A stretch of DNA of 64,000 nt from Xanthomarina sp. F1114. Lineage in GTDB: Bacteria; Bacteroidota; Bacteroidia; Flavobacteriales; Flavobacteriaceae. The notes below the pieces were generated by a model. It was not told where the DNA came from. It did no database searches and saw nothing but the letters and a program-made list of their open reading frames with translations. The stretch is taken from the NCBI RefSeq assembly GCF_026410255.1, contig NZ_JAPMLL010000005.1, positions 124,001 to 188,000 of the forward strand, written 5' to 3'. Positions 56,058-64,000 of the stretch are shown in pieces (the stretch's first letter is position 1; every line of letters begins with the position of its first letter). Made by a program: the position numbers and the translations under genes.

Positions 56058-56832
56058 TTAAGCTATAAGTGGTCTTTGATGGTATAAATTCTGAAGTTAA
56101 TTTATTACTAACCGGATCTCTTTTACGCAATCTATTTTCTCCAATAACAAAGTTGAACAGAAAGAATAAACCAACCAAATGCAAGGTATGGTTTAACATA
56201 ACAAAACTCCAATTGTAGATATAGTAATTACTTATATAGTGTAGAATATCTGAAAACACAAAACTTAATGTAGTAAATAAAAATAAAATAGCCTGCTTGG
56301 TATCTGAGCTTAAATAAACAATAAACGAAACAAATGCCAACACCAACAACGAGATACTTTTAGCCACAAACAAATTAACCTCTGTTGTATCGATAATTTG
56401 AGTTTTTACAACTACAAATAATTCGTATAGAAAGTACGAATTTATACTTATCACAATCAGTAAATAAGCTGCAACTACCTTATCAAATCTAATGCGTTTA
56501 ATTTTTGATGCTATATAAATTGTAAGAGCTAAATAACTCAAAAAATGCATCAATCCAGAAAATTTTATCAGGGTGTTTTTGTTTAAAAATAATGAAGAAA
56601 AATCTCCTATAAAAGACAAAACAAAAAAGACTATAAACAAGTAGTGGACATAGCGATTTTTAATATAATAGAACATTACAAAAATTGGAATAAACAGAGG
56701 TCTTGTAATCTGTATCAACATGCTGTTTTCGCTTAGAGAAGCAAGAACATTTAGAATCATCAACAAAAACAGAACACAAAGAAATATCCTGTTGTAACTA
56801 TATTTTAGCCAGTCTTTCACAGTAATAAACAT
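56047..56832 (-). CDS. YhhN-like integral membrane protein, copy 1
   Basis: 261 residues with about eight hydrophobic helices. RPLFIPIFVMFYYIK near 44-58, SFIGDFSSLFL near 77 and SFVFSDILHYISNYYIY near 190 follow the YhhN/TMEM86 pattern (paired Asp-containing helices). Known family members are lysoplasmalogenases, but this sequence is remote and that activity is uncertain. It has its own promoter box and an upstream element shared with the next two paralogues. Its last bases overlap the end of the convergent 5'-nucleotidase gene. Confidence 0.68.
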   Translation of the reverse strand: MFITVKDWLKYSYNRIFLCVLFLLMILNVLASLSENSMLIQITRPLFIPIFVMFYYIKNRYVHYLFIVFFVLSFIGDFSSLFLNKNTLIKFSGLMHFLSYLALTIYIASKIKRIRFDKVVAAYLLIVISINSYFLYELFVVVKTQIIDTTEVNLFVAKSISLLVLAFVSFIVYLSSDTKQAILFLFTTLSFVFSDILHYISNYYIYNWSFVMLNHTLHLVGLFFLFNFVIGENRLRKRDPVSNKLTSEFIPSKTTYSLTRQ

Positions 56833-56845
56833 AAGTAGGTTGACT

Positions 56846-56853
56846 CAAATATA
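56846..56853 (-). promoter_or_regulatory. Putative -7 promoter element of YhhN-like copy 1
   Basis: TATATTTG on the minus strand, 13 bases before the ATG at 56832. A diverged form of the shared upstream box lies at 56865-56888. Confidence 0.5.
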
Positions 56854-56864
56854 ATTAATTACAA

Positions 56865-56888
56865 CGATATAAACATGCAGTTCATCGA
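56865..56888 (-). promoter_or_regulatory. Shared upstream box, diverged copy (YhhN-like 1)
   Basis: A 24-base segment matches the box at 57736-57766 at about 16 of 24 positions, keeping the TCGAT-type ends. Confidence 0.35.
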
Positions 56889-56967
56889 AAAGTATGTTAA
56901 AATCTAAAAGAACCGTCTCTTTTATAAATTTAAAGATTCAAGAAATATAATTATAAAGACTGTCCGC

Positions 56968-57696
56968 TTAGGATTTAATAATCCATTTAAACGTTTTTAC
57001 ACTTCTAGTTCTGGCATGTAAGTAGAAAAAGAAAAATGCCATAACAAATAATAATGTAGAGGTAAAATTAAGTATGTCTGTCTCTGAGATATAAAAATAA
57101 GCAACCTGGATAAATTCGGAAAACACAATACATAGGCAACCTATAAATAATAGTAAGGTTTTTTTATTATCGTTATAAGAATAGTTAATTAAGGCGAAAG
57201 TTAGCAACAGAAGCATCACTATATTATAAACTAATTCTATATAAATTAAATTAGAATGGTCTATAACTGGATACACAATTGTTATTAACATATAAACAAT
57301 ATAAACATTCAAAACAGCTAAAATACTGAGTGATAATTTATAATTTTTAAACACCTTTTTAAAGTCTAAATCTTTTAAAACTTCAATAAGTAATAAAATA
57401 TATGCCAATATATAAATGGTGTTTCCTATAACATAATAAGTGTCTAAAGCTGTAGTTGTATCGAGATAAAACTGAGCCACAGTGGATAATTCTGAAATAG
57501 AAAAAAGCACTAAAAACCCTGTAAAATAAATTGATTTATCTTTTACATTTATAAAATAAACTAAGGTGATTAACGGAACAATCAGCGATTTGGAAATAGC
57601 TGAAACAAGATACTCCCCTTGCACCTGAAAAAGCGCAAAAGAAACACAAAGCATGATAATAAATGCAATTAAAATGTTTGATTTATTTAAAATCAT
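56968..57696 (-). CDS. YhhN-like integral membrane protein, copy 2
   Basis: 242 residues from ATG at 57696; a TTG at 57717 overlaps the promoter and is rejected. About eight helices. It shares the layout of the neighbours: SLIVPLITLVYFINVKDKSI near 40, FSISELSTVAQFYL near 68 and IGCLCIVFSEFIQVAYFYIS near 190. The Asp of the YhhN helices is replaced by Glu (SEL, SEF), so lysoplasmalogenase activity is doubtful. Closest in sequence to copy 3. Confidence 0.65.
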   Translation of the reverse strand: MILNKSNILIAFIIMLCVSFALFQVQGEYLVSAISKSLIVPLITLVYFINVKDKSIYFTGFLVLFSISELSTVAQFYLDTTTALDTYYVIGNTIYILAYILLLIEVLKDLDFKKVFKNYKLSLSILAVLNVYIVYMLITIVYPVIDHSNLIYIELVYNIVMLLLLTFALINYSYNDNKKTLLLFIGCLCIVFSEFIQVAYFYISETDILNFTSTLLFVMAFFFFYLHARTRSVKTFKWIIKS

Positions 57697-57714
57697 ACAA
57701 TCATCATTTGAAAG

Positions 57715-57732
57715 CAAATATATACAAATATA
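57715..57732 (-). promoter_or_regulatory. Two overlapping -7-like boxes of YhhN-like copy 2
   Basis: TATATTTG occurs twice on the minus strand, at 57725-57732 and 57715-57722, 10 bases apart, 28 and 18 bases before the ATG at 57696. Confidence 0.5.
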
Positions 57733-57735
57733 GTT

Positions 57736-57766
57736 ATTAATCGGTAAAATACTGCTTTTTATCGAT
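57736..57766 (-). promoter_or_regulatory. Shared 31-base upstream box (YhhN-like 2)
   Basis: On the minus strand it begins ATCGATAAA and ends TTACCGATTAAT. It matches 58615-58645 at 24 of 31 positions without gaps. The ends are identical and the mismatches lie in the middle, as expected for a two-half operator. Confidence 0.55.
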
Positions 57767-57868
57767 GAAATACATTTGATTTCTCAGTCCAAATATTACA
57801 AAAGGGAATAATTAGTAGCAAATCAACCACTTAGAACTATGATTAATGCGCTCTTTAAAATATAATTT

Positions 57869-58561
57869 TTAAATATAGCTATTAGAACGCGAACTATTAT
57901 TTTCTTTTACAGTAGCCTGGAAATAAAACAGAAGGAAAGCACTTAATTCTAGCAGTATTGAAACAAACCTAAGTCCAACCATTTCTTCAGAAAGATAAAA
58001 ATAACCAATCCATAAAAATTCCGAAAAAGTAATAGCTAAACATCCACAAAACAGCAAGAGAGCTTTATTGCTTTCGTTAAGAATATAGTTGAAAAACGAC
58101 ATAGTTAAGATAGCCAAGAGAATAACATTATAAGTTTGTTCTATAATTTGAACTACTATTAAATGATTAGTCTCAAACATAATAGGACTAATTATAGTAA
58201 CCATAACATACATTATATACACATTGAGCAAAGTAAGAACTACAAAATGGATAGGGAATTTTTTAAGAACCTGTCTCAAGCTTACCGTTTTTACTATTTC
58301 TAGCAATAAGAAAACATAGGAGAGCATAAACAAACCATTACAGATAAAATAAACTGTTTCATTATAACTTTGTTGATCGAAAAAATTGATAAGATCTGCT
58401 ATGGAATATGTCAGTAAAAACAAACTAAAATACAAAGGTTTTTTTTTAACTTTTACAAAATAAAAGACAGTAATAATTGGAGCTATAAGCATTTCTAAGA
58501 AGATATCTCCGCTAAAATGAAAAAGCTCAAAAAGAGAATATGCTAAAAAATTATTTGCCAT
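57869..58561 (-). CDS. YhhN-like integral membrane protein, copy 3
   Basis: 230 residues from ATG at 58561; the open extension to 58615 lies above the promoter and is rejected. About eight helices. LIAPIITVFYFVKVKKKPLY near 24, YSIADLINFFDQ near 51 and CGCLAITFSEFLWIGYFYLS near 173 match copy 2. One Asp-type helix (IADL) is kept while the second has Glu. Function unknown. Head of a row of three separately promoted paralogues. Confidence 0.65.
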   Translation of the reverse strand: MANNFLAYSLFELFHFSGDIFLEMLIAPIITVFYFVKVKKKPLYFSLFLLTYSIADLINFFDQQSYNETVYFICNGLFMLSYVFLLLEIVKTVSLRQVLKKFPIHFVVLTLLNVYIMYVMVTIISPIMFETNHLIVVQIIEQTYNVILLAILTMSFFNYILNESNKALLLFCGCLAITFSEFLWIGYFYLSEEMVGLRFVSILLELSAFLLFYFQATVKENNSSRSNSYI

Positions 58562-58592
58562 AAAACACTGACTAATTGTTAGTTCGTACGCA

Positions 58593-58600
58593 CAAATATA
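58593..58600 (-). promoter_or_regulatory. Putative -7 promoter element of YhhN-like copy 3
   Basis: TATATTTG on the minus strand, 31 bases before the ATG at 58561 and 14 bases from the shared box. Confidence 0.5.
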
Positions 58601-58614
58601 TCTAATAAAATACA

Positions 58615-58645
58615 ATTAATCGGTAAGTAAGCACTCTTTATCGAT
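58615..58645 (-). promoter_or_regulatory. Shared 31-base upstream box (YhhN-like 3)
   Basis: Minus strand begins ATCGATAAA and ends TTACCGATTAAT; partner of 57736-57766. It lies just past the end of the convergent-side ligA gene. Confidence 0.55.
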
Positions 58646-58664
58646 TAAAATATTTAATTACAGC

Positions 58665-60659
<1,995 letters not shown>

Positions 60660-60662
60660 TTA

Positions 60663-61538
60663 TTAAAAATTTTTTAAGCCTTTTAACATGCGATTATTTC
60701 CAAATATATCCAGTTTCAACTCCAAGTCGTTAAAACCCTTTTCCTGTAATAATTGTTTAGTTTCGTTTCCAAGATATTGATTAATTTCAAAAAACAACAA
60801 TCCGTTATTCTTCAAATTTTCAACAGCAAAATCGGTAATAATCTCATAAAACTTCAAAGGGTCATTATCTTCAACAAACAAAGCTAAATGAGGCTCGTGT
60901 TTTAATACATTATTCTTAATTTCCAATTTTTCCAAATCTCTTACATAGGGAGGGTTTGATACTATAACGTCAAACTTTATGTCGAGGTTTTGCGGCCAGG
61001 AATTCTTATCTAGGATGTCCGTATTAATCAGGTTTATATCTACTTTATTTAATTCAGCATTTTGTTTAGCTACTTTTAAAGCTTCAGCACTAACATCCAC
61101 AGCAAAAACCTGAGCATTTGGAAGTTCTTTTGCTAATGATATAGCAATGCATCCAGTACCGGTACCAATATCTAAAATGGTAAAAGGTTGCGAACTTAGA
61201 ATTTTATGCTTTGAATACTGAATTACAAGCGAAACAAGTTCTTCCGTTTCAGGTCTAGGAATTAACGTGTGTTTATTGACATGAAAAGGAAGTCCGAAAA
61301 ATTCAGTTTCTCCAATTATATATTGAATAGGTTCTTCTAGCTTTAATCTACTTAAAGCTTCAAATAAAGGTTGTTCTTCTTCTTTTGAGACACTTAATTC
61401 TGGCTCTAGAACTAGAGCTATTCTATTAATCTTTAAATAATGTAATATTAAGATATTAAAAATGCTACCTACTTCGTTGGCACCAAAAATAACGTCTAAT
61501 TCTTCATGAAATATATTTTGAATGTCCTTTAATCTCAT
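60663..61538 (-). CDS. prmC: Peptide chain release factor N5-glutamine methyltransferase (PrmC)
   Basis: 291 residues. The N-terminal helical domain (1-75) leads to the methyltransferase fold with SAM loop LDIGTGTGCIA (122-132) and the Gln-binding NPPY motif at 195-198. IPRPETEEL near 93 is the family signature. It methylates the GGQ glutamine of release factors. Its ATG overlaps the stop of the GNAT gene by 4 bases; ligA follows directly. Confidence 0.95.
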   Translation of the reverse strand: MRLKDIQNIFHEELDVIFGANEVGSIFNILILHYLKINRIALVLEPELSVSKEEEQPLFEALSRLKLEEPIQYIIGETEFFGLPFHVNKHTLIPRPETEELVSLVIQYSKHKILSSQPFTILDIGTGTGCIAISLAKELPNAQVFAVDVSAEALKVAKQNAELNKVDINLINTDILDKNSWPQNLDIKFDVIVSNPPYVRDLEKLEIKNNVLKHEPHLALFVEDNDPLKFYEIITDFAVENLKNNGLLFFEINQYLGNETKQLLQEKGFNDLELKLDIFGNNRMLKGLKNF

Positions 61539-62023
61539 AATGCTTTTATCATCCAGACATTACACGAATAATGTCCCGTATTTCCCATTGGTTTATCCAG
61601 AGATTTAAACCCCACTTTAGAATATAGTTTTTGTGCTGAAACCATATATGGTAAGGTTTCTAAATAACATTTTTTGAATTTGAAAATTATGGCACTTTCT
61701 AAACATTTTTGGATTAGCTTTTTGCCTAAACCGAGTCCTCTTATTTCCTTTAAAAAATACATTTTTTGAAGTTCGCAGATTTGATTCTCAAAACCAGCTA
61801 AGGGAGCAATTCCTGCACCACCCACTATCTCCCCTTCTTTTTCAATTACAAAATAAACAGACCTTTCGGCACTATACGTTTCTGTCATTTTATCTAAAGA
61901 GGTATCTTCATAAGCTGTTCCTACTTTTGGTGCACCTAATTCTACTAAAACATTTCGAATTACTTCTGCCATTTGTTCATTATCCTCGGTAGATATTTCT
62001 CTAATAACAATATTATTGCTCAC
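61535..62023 (-). CDS. GNAT family N-acetyltransferase
   Basis: 162 residues, single GNAT domain. VGGAGIAPL (beta4), LQKMYFLKEIRGLGLGKKLI with the acetyl-CoA pyrophosphate loop RGLGLGKK, and LETLPYMVSAQKLYSKVGF at the C-terminus. It starts at GTG; no in-frame ATG precedes the conserved core. Substrate unknown. First gene of the GNAT-prmC-ligA operon, divergent from ribD with 35 bases between starts. Confidence 0.87.
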   Translation of the reverse strand: MSNNIVIREISTEDNEQMAEVIRNVLVELGAPKVGTAYEDTSLDKMTETYSAERSVYFVIEKEGEIVGGAGIAPLAGFENQICELQKMYFLKEIRGLGLGKKLIQKCLESAIIFKFKKCYLETLPYMVSAQKLYSKVGFKSLDKPMGNTGHYSCNVWMIKAL

Positions 62024-62058
62024 TTTATTATGTTATTTTTACACTGAAATTTGTCGGG

Positions 62059-63072
62059 ATGAAGATACATGAAAAATACCTAACACGTTGTATTGAAATT
62101 GCTAAAAATGGTCTTGGAACTACGGCTCCAAACCCAATGGTTGGCTGTGTAATTGTGTTAAATAGTGAAATTATAGGCGAAGGCTTTACAAGTGCTTATG
62201 GTTGTAATCATGCCGAAGTAAATGCTATAGCAGCTGTTAAGGATAAATCTTTATTAAAAAAAGCAACATTATATGTTACTTTAGAACCTTGTAGCCATTT
62301 TGGGAAAACTCCTCCATGTAGCGATTTAATAATAAAACACCAGATTCCAAACGTAGTTATTGGAACTACAGACACACATAGCCAGGTTGCAGGAAAAGGT
62401 ATTGAGAAACTAAAATCTTCCGGCTGCCATGTAATAGTTGGTGTACTTGAAGATAAATGCAAAGAACATCATAAACGTTTTTTTACCTTTCACAATAAAA
62501 AAAGACCATATATTATTTTAAAATGGGCAGAAACAGAAGACGGGTTAATTGCCCCTGAAACTAGAGATAAACAAAAACCTGTTTGGATTACCAACGAGCA
62601 ATCTAGACAATTAGTCCATAAATGGCGTGCAGAAGAACAGGCTATTTTTGTTGGAACTAAAACAGTTCTTGAAGACAACCCAAGTTTAACTGTAAGAGAT
62701 TGGATTGGAAAAAACCCCATTAGAGTGGTTCTAGATAGAAGAAATAGACTTTCAAAAGATTTTCAAATTTTTAATAATGAAGCCATAACCCTTGTTGTTT
62801 CAGAAAATGAAATAGAGTTTTCAACAAATTTAGCCACTAGATTTTGCCATTATTTGCATAAAGAAAACATCCAGTCTATAATTATAGAAGGTGGAAGACA
62901 AACACTTCAAACCTTTATAGATGAAAAACTCTGGGACGAAGCTAGGGTTTTTACTGGAAAAGCTATTTTTAACAAAGGTGTTAAAGCTCCCGTTTTTAAA
63001 GGAAAACAAATTCAAGAGTTTTCCATTTTAGATGATAAATTAAGAATATATACAAATAAATCAGCCTGCTAA
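62059..63072 (+). CDS. ribD: Riboflavin biosynthesis protein RibD (deaminase/reductase)
   Basis: 337 residues. The N-terminal deaminase domain has zinc ligands His51 (HAEVNA, Glu53 catalytic), Cys78 and Cys87 (PCSHFGKTPPC). The C-terminal reductase domain (about 148-337) has ILKWAETEDG and RVVLDRRNRL, and IIIEGGRQTLQTF near 277. It performs two early steps from the GTP-derived pyrimidine. No FMN riboswitch is possible in the 35-base leader. The HAD gene follows 38 bases later. Confidence 0.95.
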   Translation: MKIHEKYLTRCIEIAKNGLGTTAPNPMVGCVIVLNSEIIGEGFTSAYGCNHAEVNAIAAVKDKSLLKKATLYVTLEPCSHFGKTPPCSDLIIKHQIPNVVIGTTDTHSQVAGKGIEKLKSSGCHVIVGVLEDKCKEHHKRFFTFHNKKRPYIILKWAETEDGLIAPETRDKQKPVWITNEQSRQLVHKWRAEEQAIFVGTKTVLEDNPSLTVRDWIGKNPIRVVLDRRNRLSKDFQIFNNEAITLVVSENEIEFSTNLATRFCHYLHKENIQSIIIEGGRQTLQTFIDEKLWDEARVFTGKAIFNKGVKAPVFKGKQIQEFSILDDKLRIYTNKSAC

Positions 63073-63110
63073 AATTTATTTTTAACAAGCGAGATAGACA
63101 AAAAATAAAA

Positions 63111-63722
63111 ATGATTAAAACCCTAATATTCGATTTTGGTGATGTTTTTATTAACTTAGATAAAGAAGGAGCTATGAACCAGGCTCTAGAAATTTTTGAG
63201 CTAGAATTCCTTTCAGAAGAAATAATGGCAATTAACAGTTTGTACGAACAAGGCCTAATTTCAACAGAAGAATTTATAGAATTCTATCTAGAAAACTTCC
63301 CAGATTTAACCAAAGAAACTGTTTTAGAAGTATGGAATTGCATTTTAAAGGACTTTCCTGTTCATAGATTAGATTTTATTAAGAAGTTAGCCTCAGAAGA
63401 GAAATATCAACTTATTTTATTAAGCAATACCAACACGCTACATATAGATTGGATAAAAAACAACGTTACATTTTACGAAGAATTTAAAAGTTATTTTAAT
63501 GTTTTCTATCTGTCGCATGAAATTAAATTAAGAAAACCCAATGCAGATATTTATCATTTTGTATTAACTGAAAACAATCTGAAGCCGGAATCCTGTCTAT
63601 TTATAGATGATACTGAAGAAAACACAATAGCTGCAAACAAATTAGGCATCCACACATGGAACATCGATCCTAAAACAGAAGATGTTACTAATTTATTTAC
63701 CATTAAAAAGAACCTCTTTTGA
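63111..63722 (+). CDS. HAD superfamily hydrolase (YihX-like)
   Basis: 203 residues. Nucleophile Asp8 in LIFDFGDVF, motif II LLSNTN near 105, Lys in KLRKPNADIY near 145 and motif IV FIDDTEEN near 165. Helical cap between motifs I and II (about 15-85), the layout of YihX-type sugar phosphatases. Situated after ribD, it might supply the dephosphorylation step of riboflavin synthesis that RibD does not perform, but this is only suggested by position. The EamA gene start overlaps its stop. Confidence 0.82.
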   Translation: MIKTLIFDFGDVFINLDKEGAMNQALEIFELEFLSEEIMAINSLYEQGLISTEEFIEFYLENFPDLTKETVLEVWNCILKDFPVHRLDFIKKLASEEKYQLILLSNTNTLHIDWIKNNVTFYEEFKSYFNVFYLSHEIKLRKPNADIYHFVLTENNLKPESCLFIDDTEENTIAANKLGIHTWNIDPKTEDVTNLFTIKKNLF

Positions 63723-64000
63723 TAGATCTGTTATTAAGCATTCTTGCTTCAACCTTTATTTTTCTACTTTTCAAATTGTTTGATAGGTTTAAAGTAAACA
63801 CGTTACAAGCCATAGTAATTAACTATATAACTGCTTGTTTCTGTGGCCTGATAACGTCTAAGAACCATTTTAACCTCCAAGAAATAATTTATTCAGAATG
63901 GGTTTTTGGCGCTTTAATCTTAGGACTTCTGTTCATTCTTATTTTTAATGTTATGGCTATTACATCACAACTCAATGGAATATCTGTTGCCTCAGTTGCT
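63719..64000 (+). CDS. EamA/DMT family transporter, partial
   Basis: 94 codons before the window ends, open at the right edge. It starts at TTG (63719), overlapping the HAD stop (TTGA), so translation is coupled. Three hydrophobic helices are visible (about 2-18, 28-45, 62-82). The segment FNVMAITSQLNGISVASVA is typical of the first half of flavobacterial EamA permeases. Substrate unknown. Confidence 0.7.
   Translation, partial: MIDLLLSILASTFIFLLFKLFDRFKVNTLQAIVINYITACFCGLITSKNHFNLQEIIYSEWVFGALILGLLFILIFNVMAITSQLNGISVASVA

Overview
The window is chromosomal DNA of a member of the Bacteroidota, almost certainly a Flavobacteriaceae species. The DNA is strongly AT-rich. It carries an interrupted menaquinone cluster, two proteins with type IX secretion (T9SS) type A C-terminal signals, a Bacteroidota-type RNA polymerase omega next to bamD, and many start sites preceded by the Bacteroidota -7 promoter element TAnnTTTG. 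No tRNA, rRNA, CRISPR array, insertion sequence or prophage was seen. Genes at both edges are cut.

Layout. 1-13.8 kb: menaquinone genes (menC, menA, menB, menD, isochorismate synthase, a MenI-type thioesterase), interrupted by a sterol-desaturase/SDR pair, a GIN-domain protein, a UPF0173 metallohydrolase, two tandem SpoIIAA/STAS-like paralogues, a CvfB-like S1 protein and a DUF2853 protein. menE is not in the window; it may lie left of position 1. 13.9-24.3 kb: DoxD/DoxA-type protein, CDP-alcohol phosphatidyltransferase, nitronate monooxygenase, dnaK, a BamA/TamA-type barrel, L-serine dehydratase, panB and an RluA-type pseudouridine synthase. 24.4-27.8 kb: an unusual locus with an orphan histidine kinase, two intact and one broken copy of a seven-helix membrane protein, and one full plus one truncated copy of a small anchored protein. 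27.9-38.5 kb: yifB/comM, a second nitronate monooxygenase, adenine deaminase with a YheT hydrolase, a two-component pair, coaE, a YbbR-domain protein and a family 2 glycosyltransferase.

38.6-46.7 kb: two very large T9SS cargo proteins built from FN3, jelly-roll and PPC-like modules, then a lipoprotein. 46.8-54.2 kb: fabI; the bamD-rpoZ-coaBC-DUF4835-recN operon; dapA with a DUF6913 gene. 54.3-56.1 kb: a 5'-nucleotidase split into two genes. 56.0-58.6 kb: three tandem YhhN-like membrane proteins, each with its own promoter and a shared upstream box. 58.7-64 kb: GNAT-prmC-ligA operon and ribD-HAD-EamA operon.

How the genes work together. The menaquinone genes cover chorismate to demethylmenaquinone except MenE, MenH and the final methylation. 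panB, coaBC and coaE supply steps of CoA synthesis. BamD, the BamA-like barrel, DUF4835 and the T9SS cargo reflect the outer-membrane and gliding/secretion lifestyle of flavobacteria. The two parts least explained by known biology are the duplicated 7TM/accessory/kinase locus and the YhhN-like trio with its shared operator-like box.
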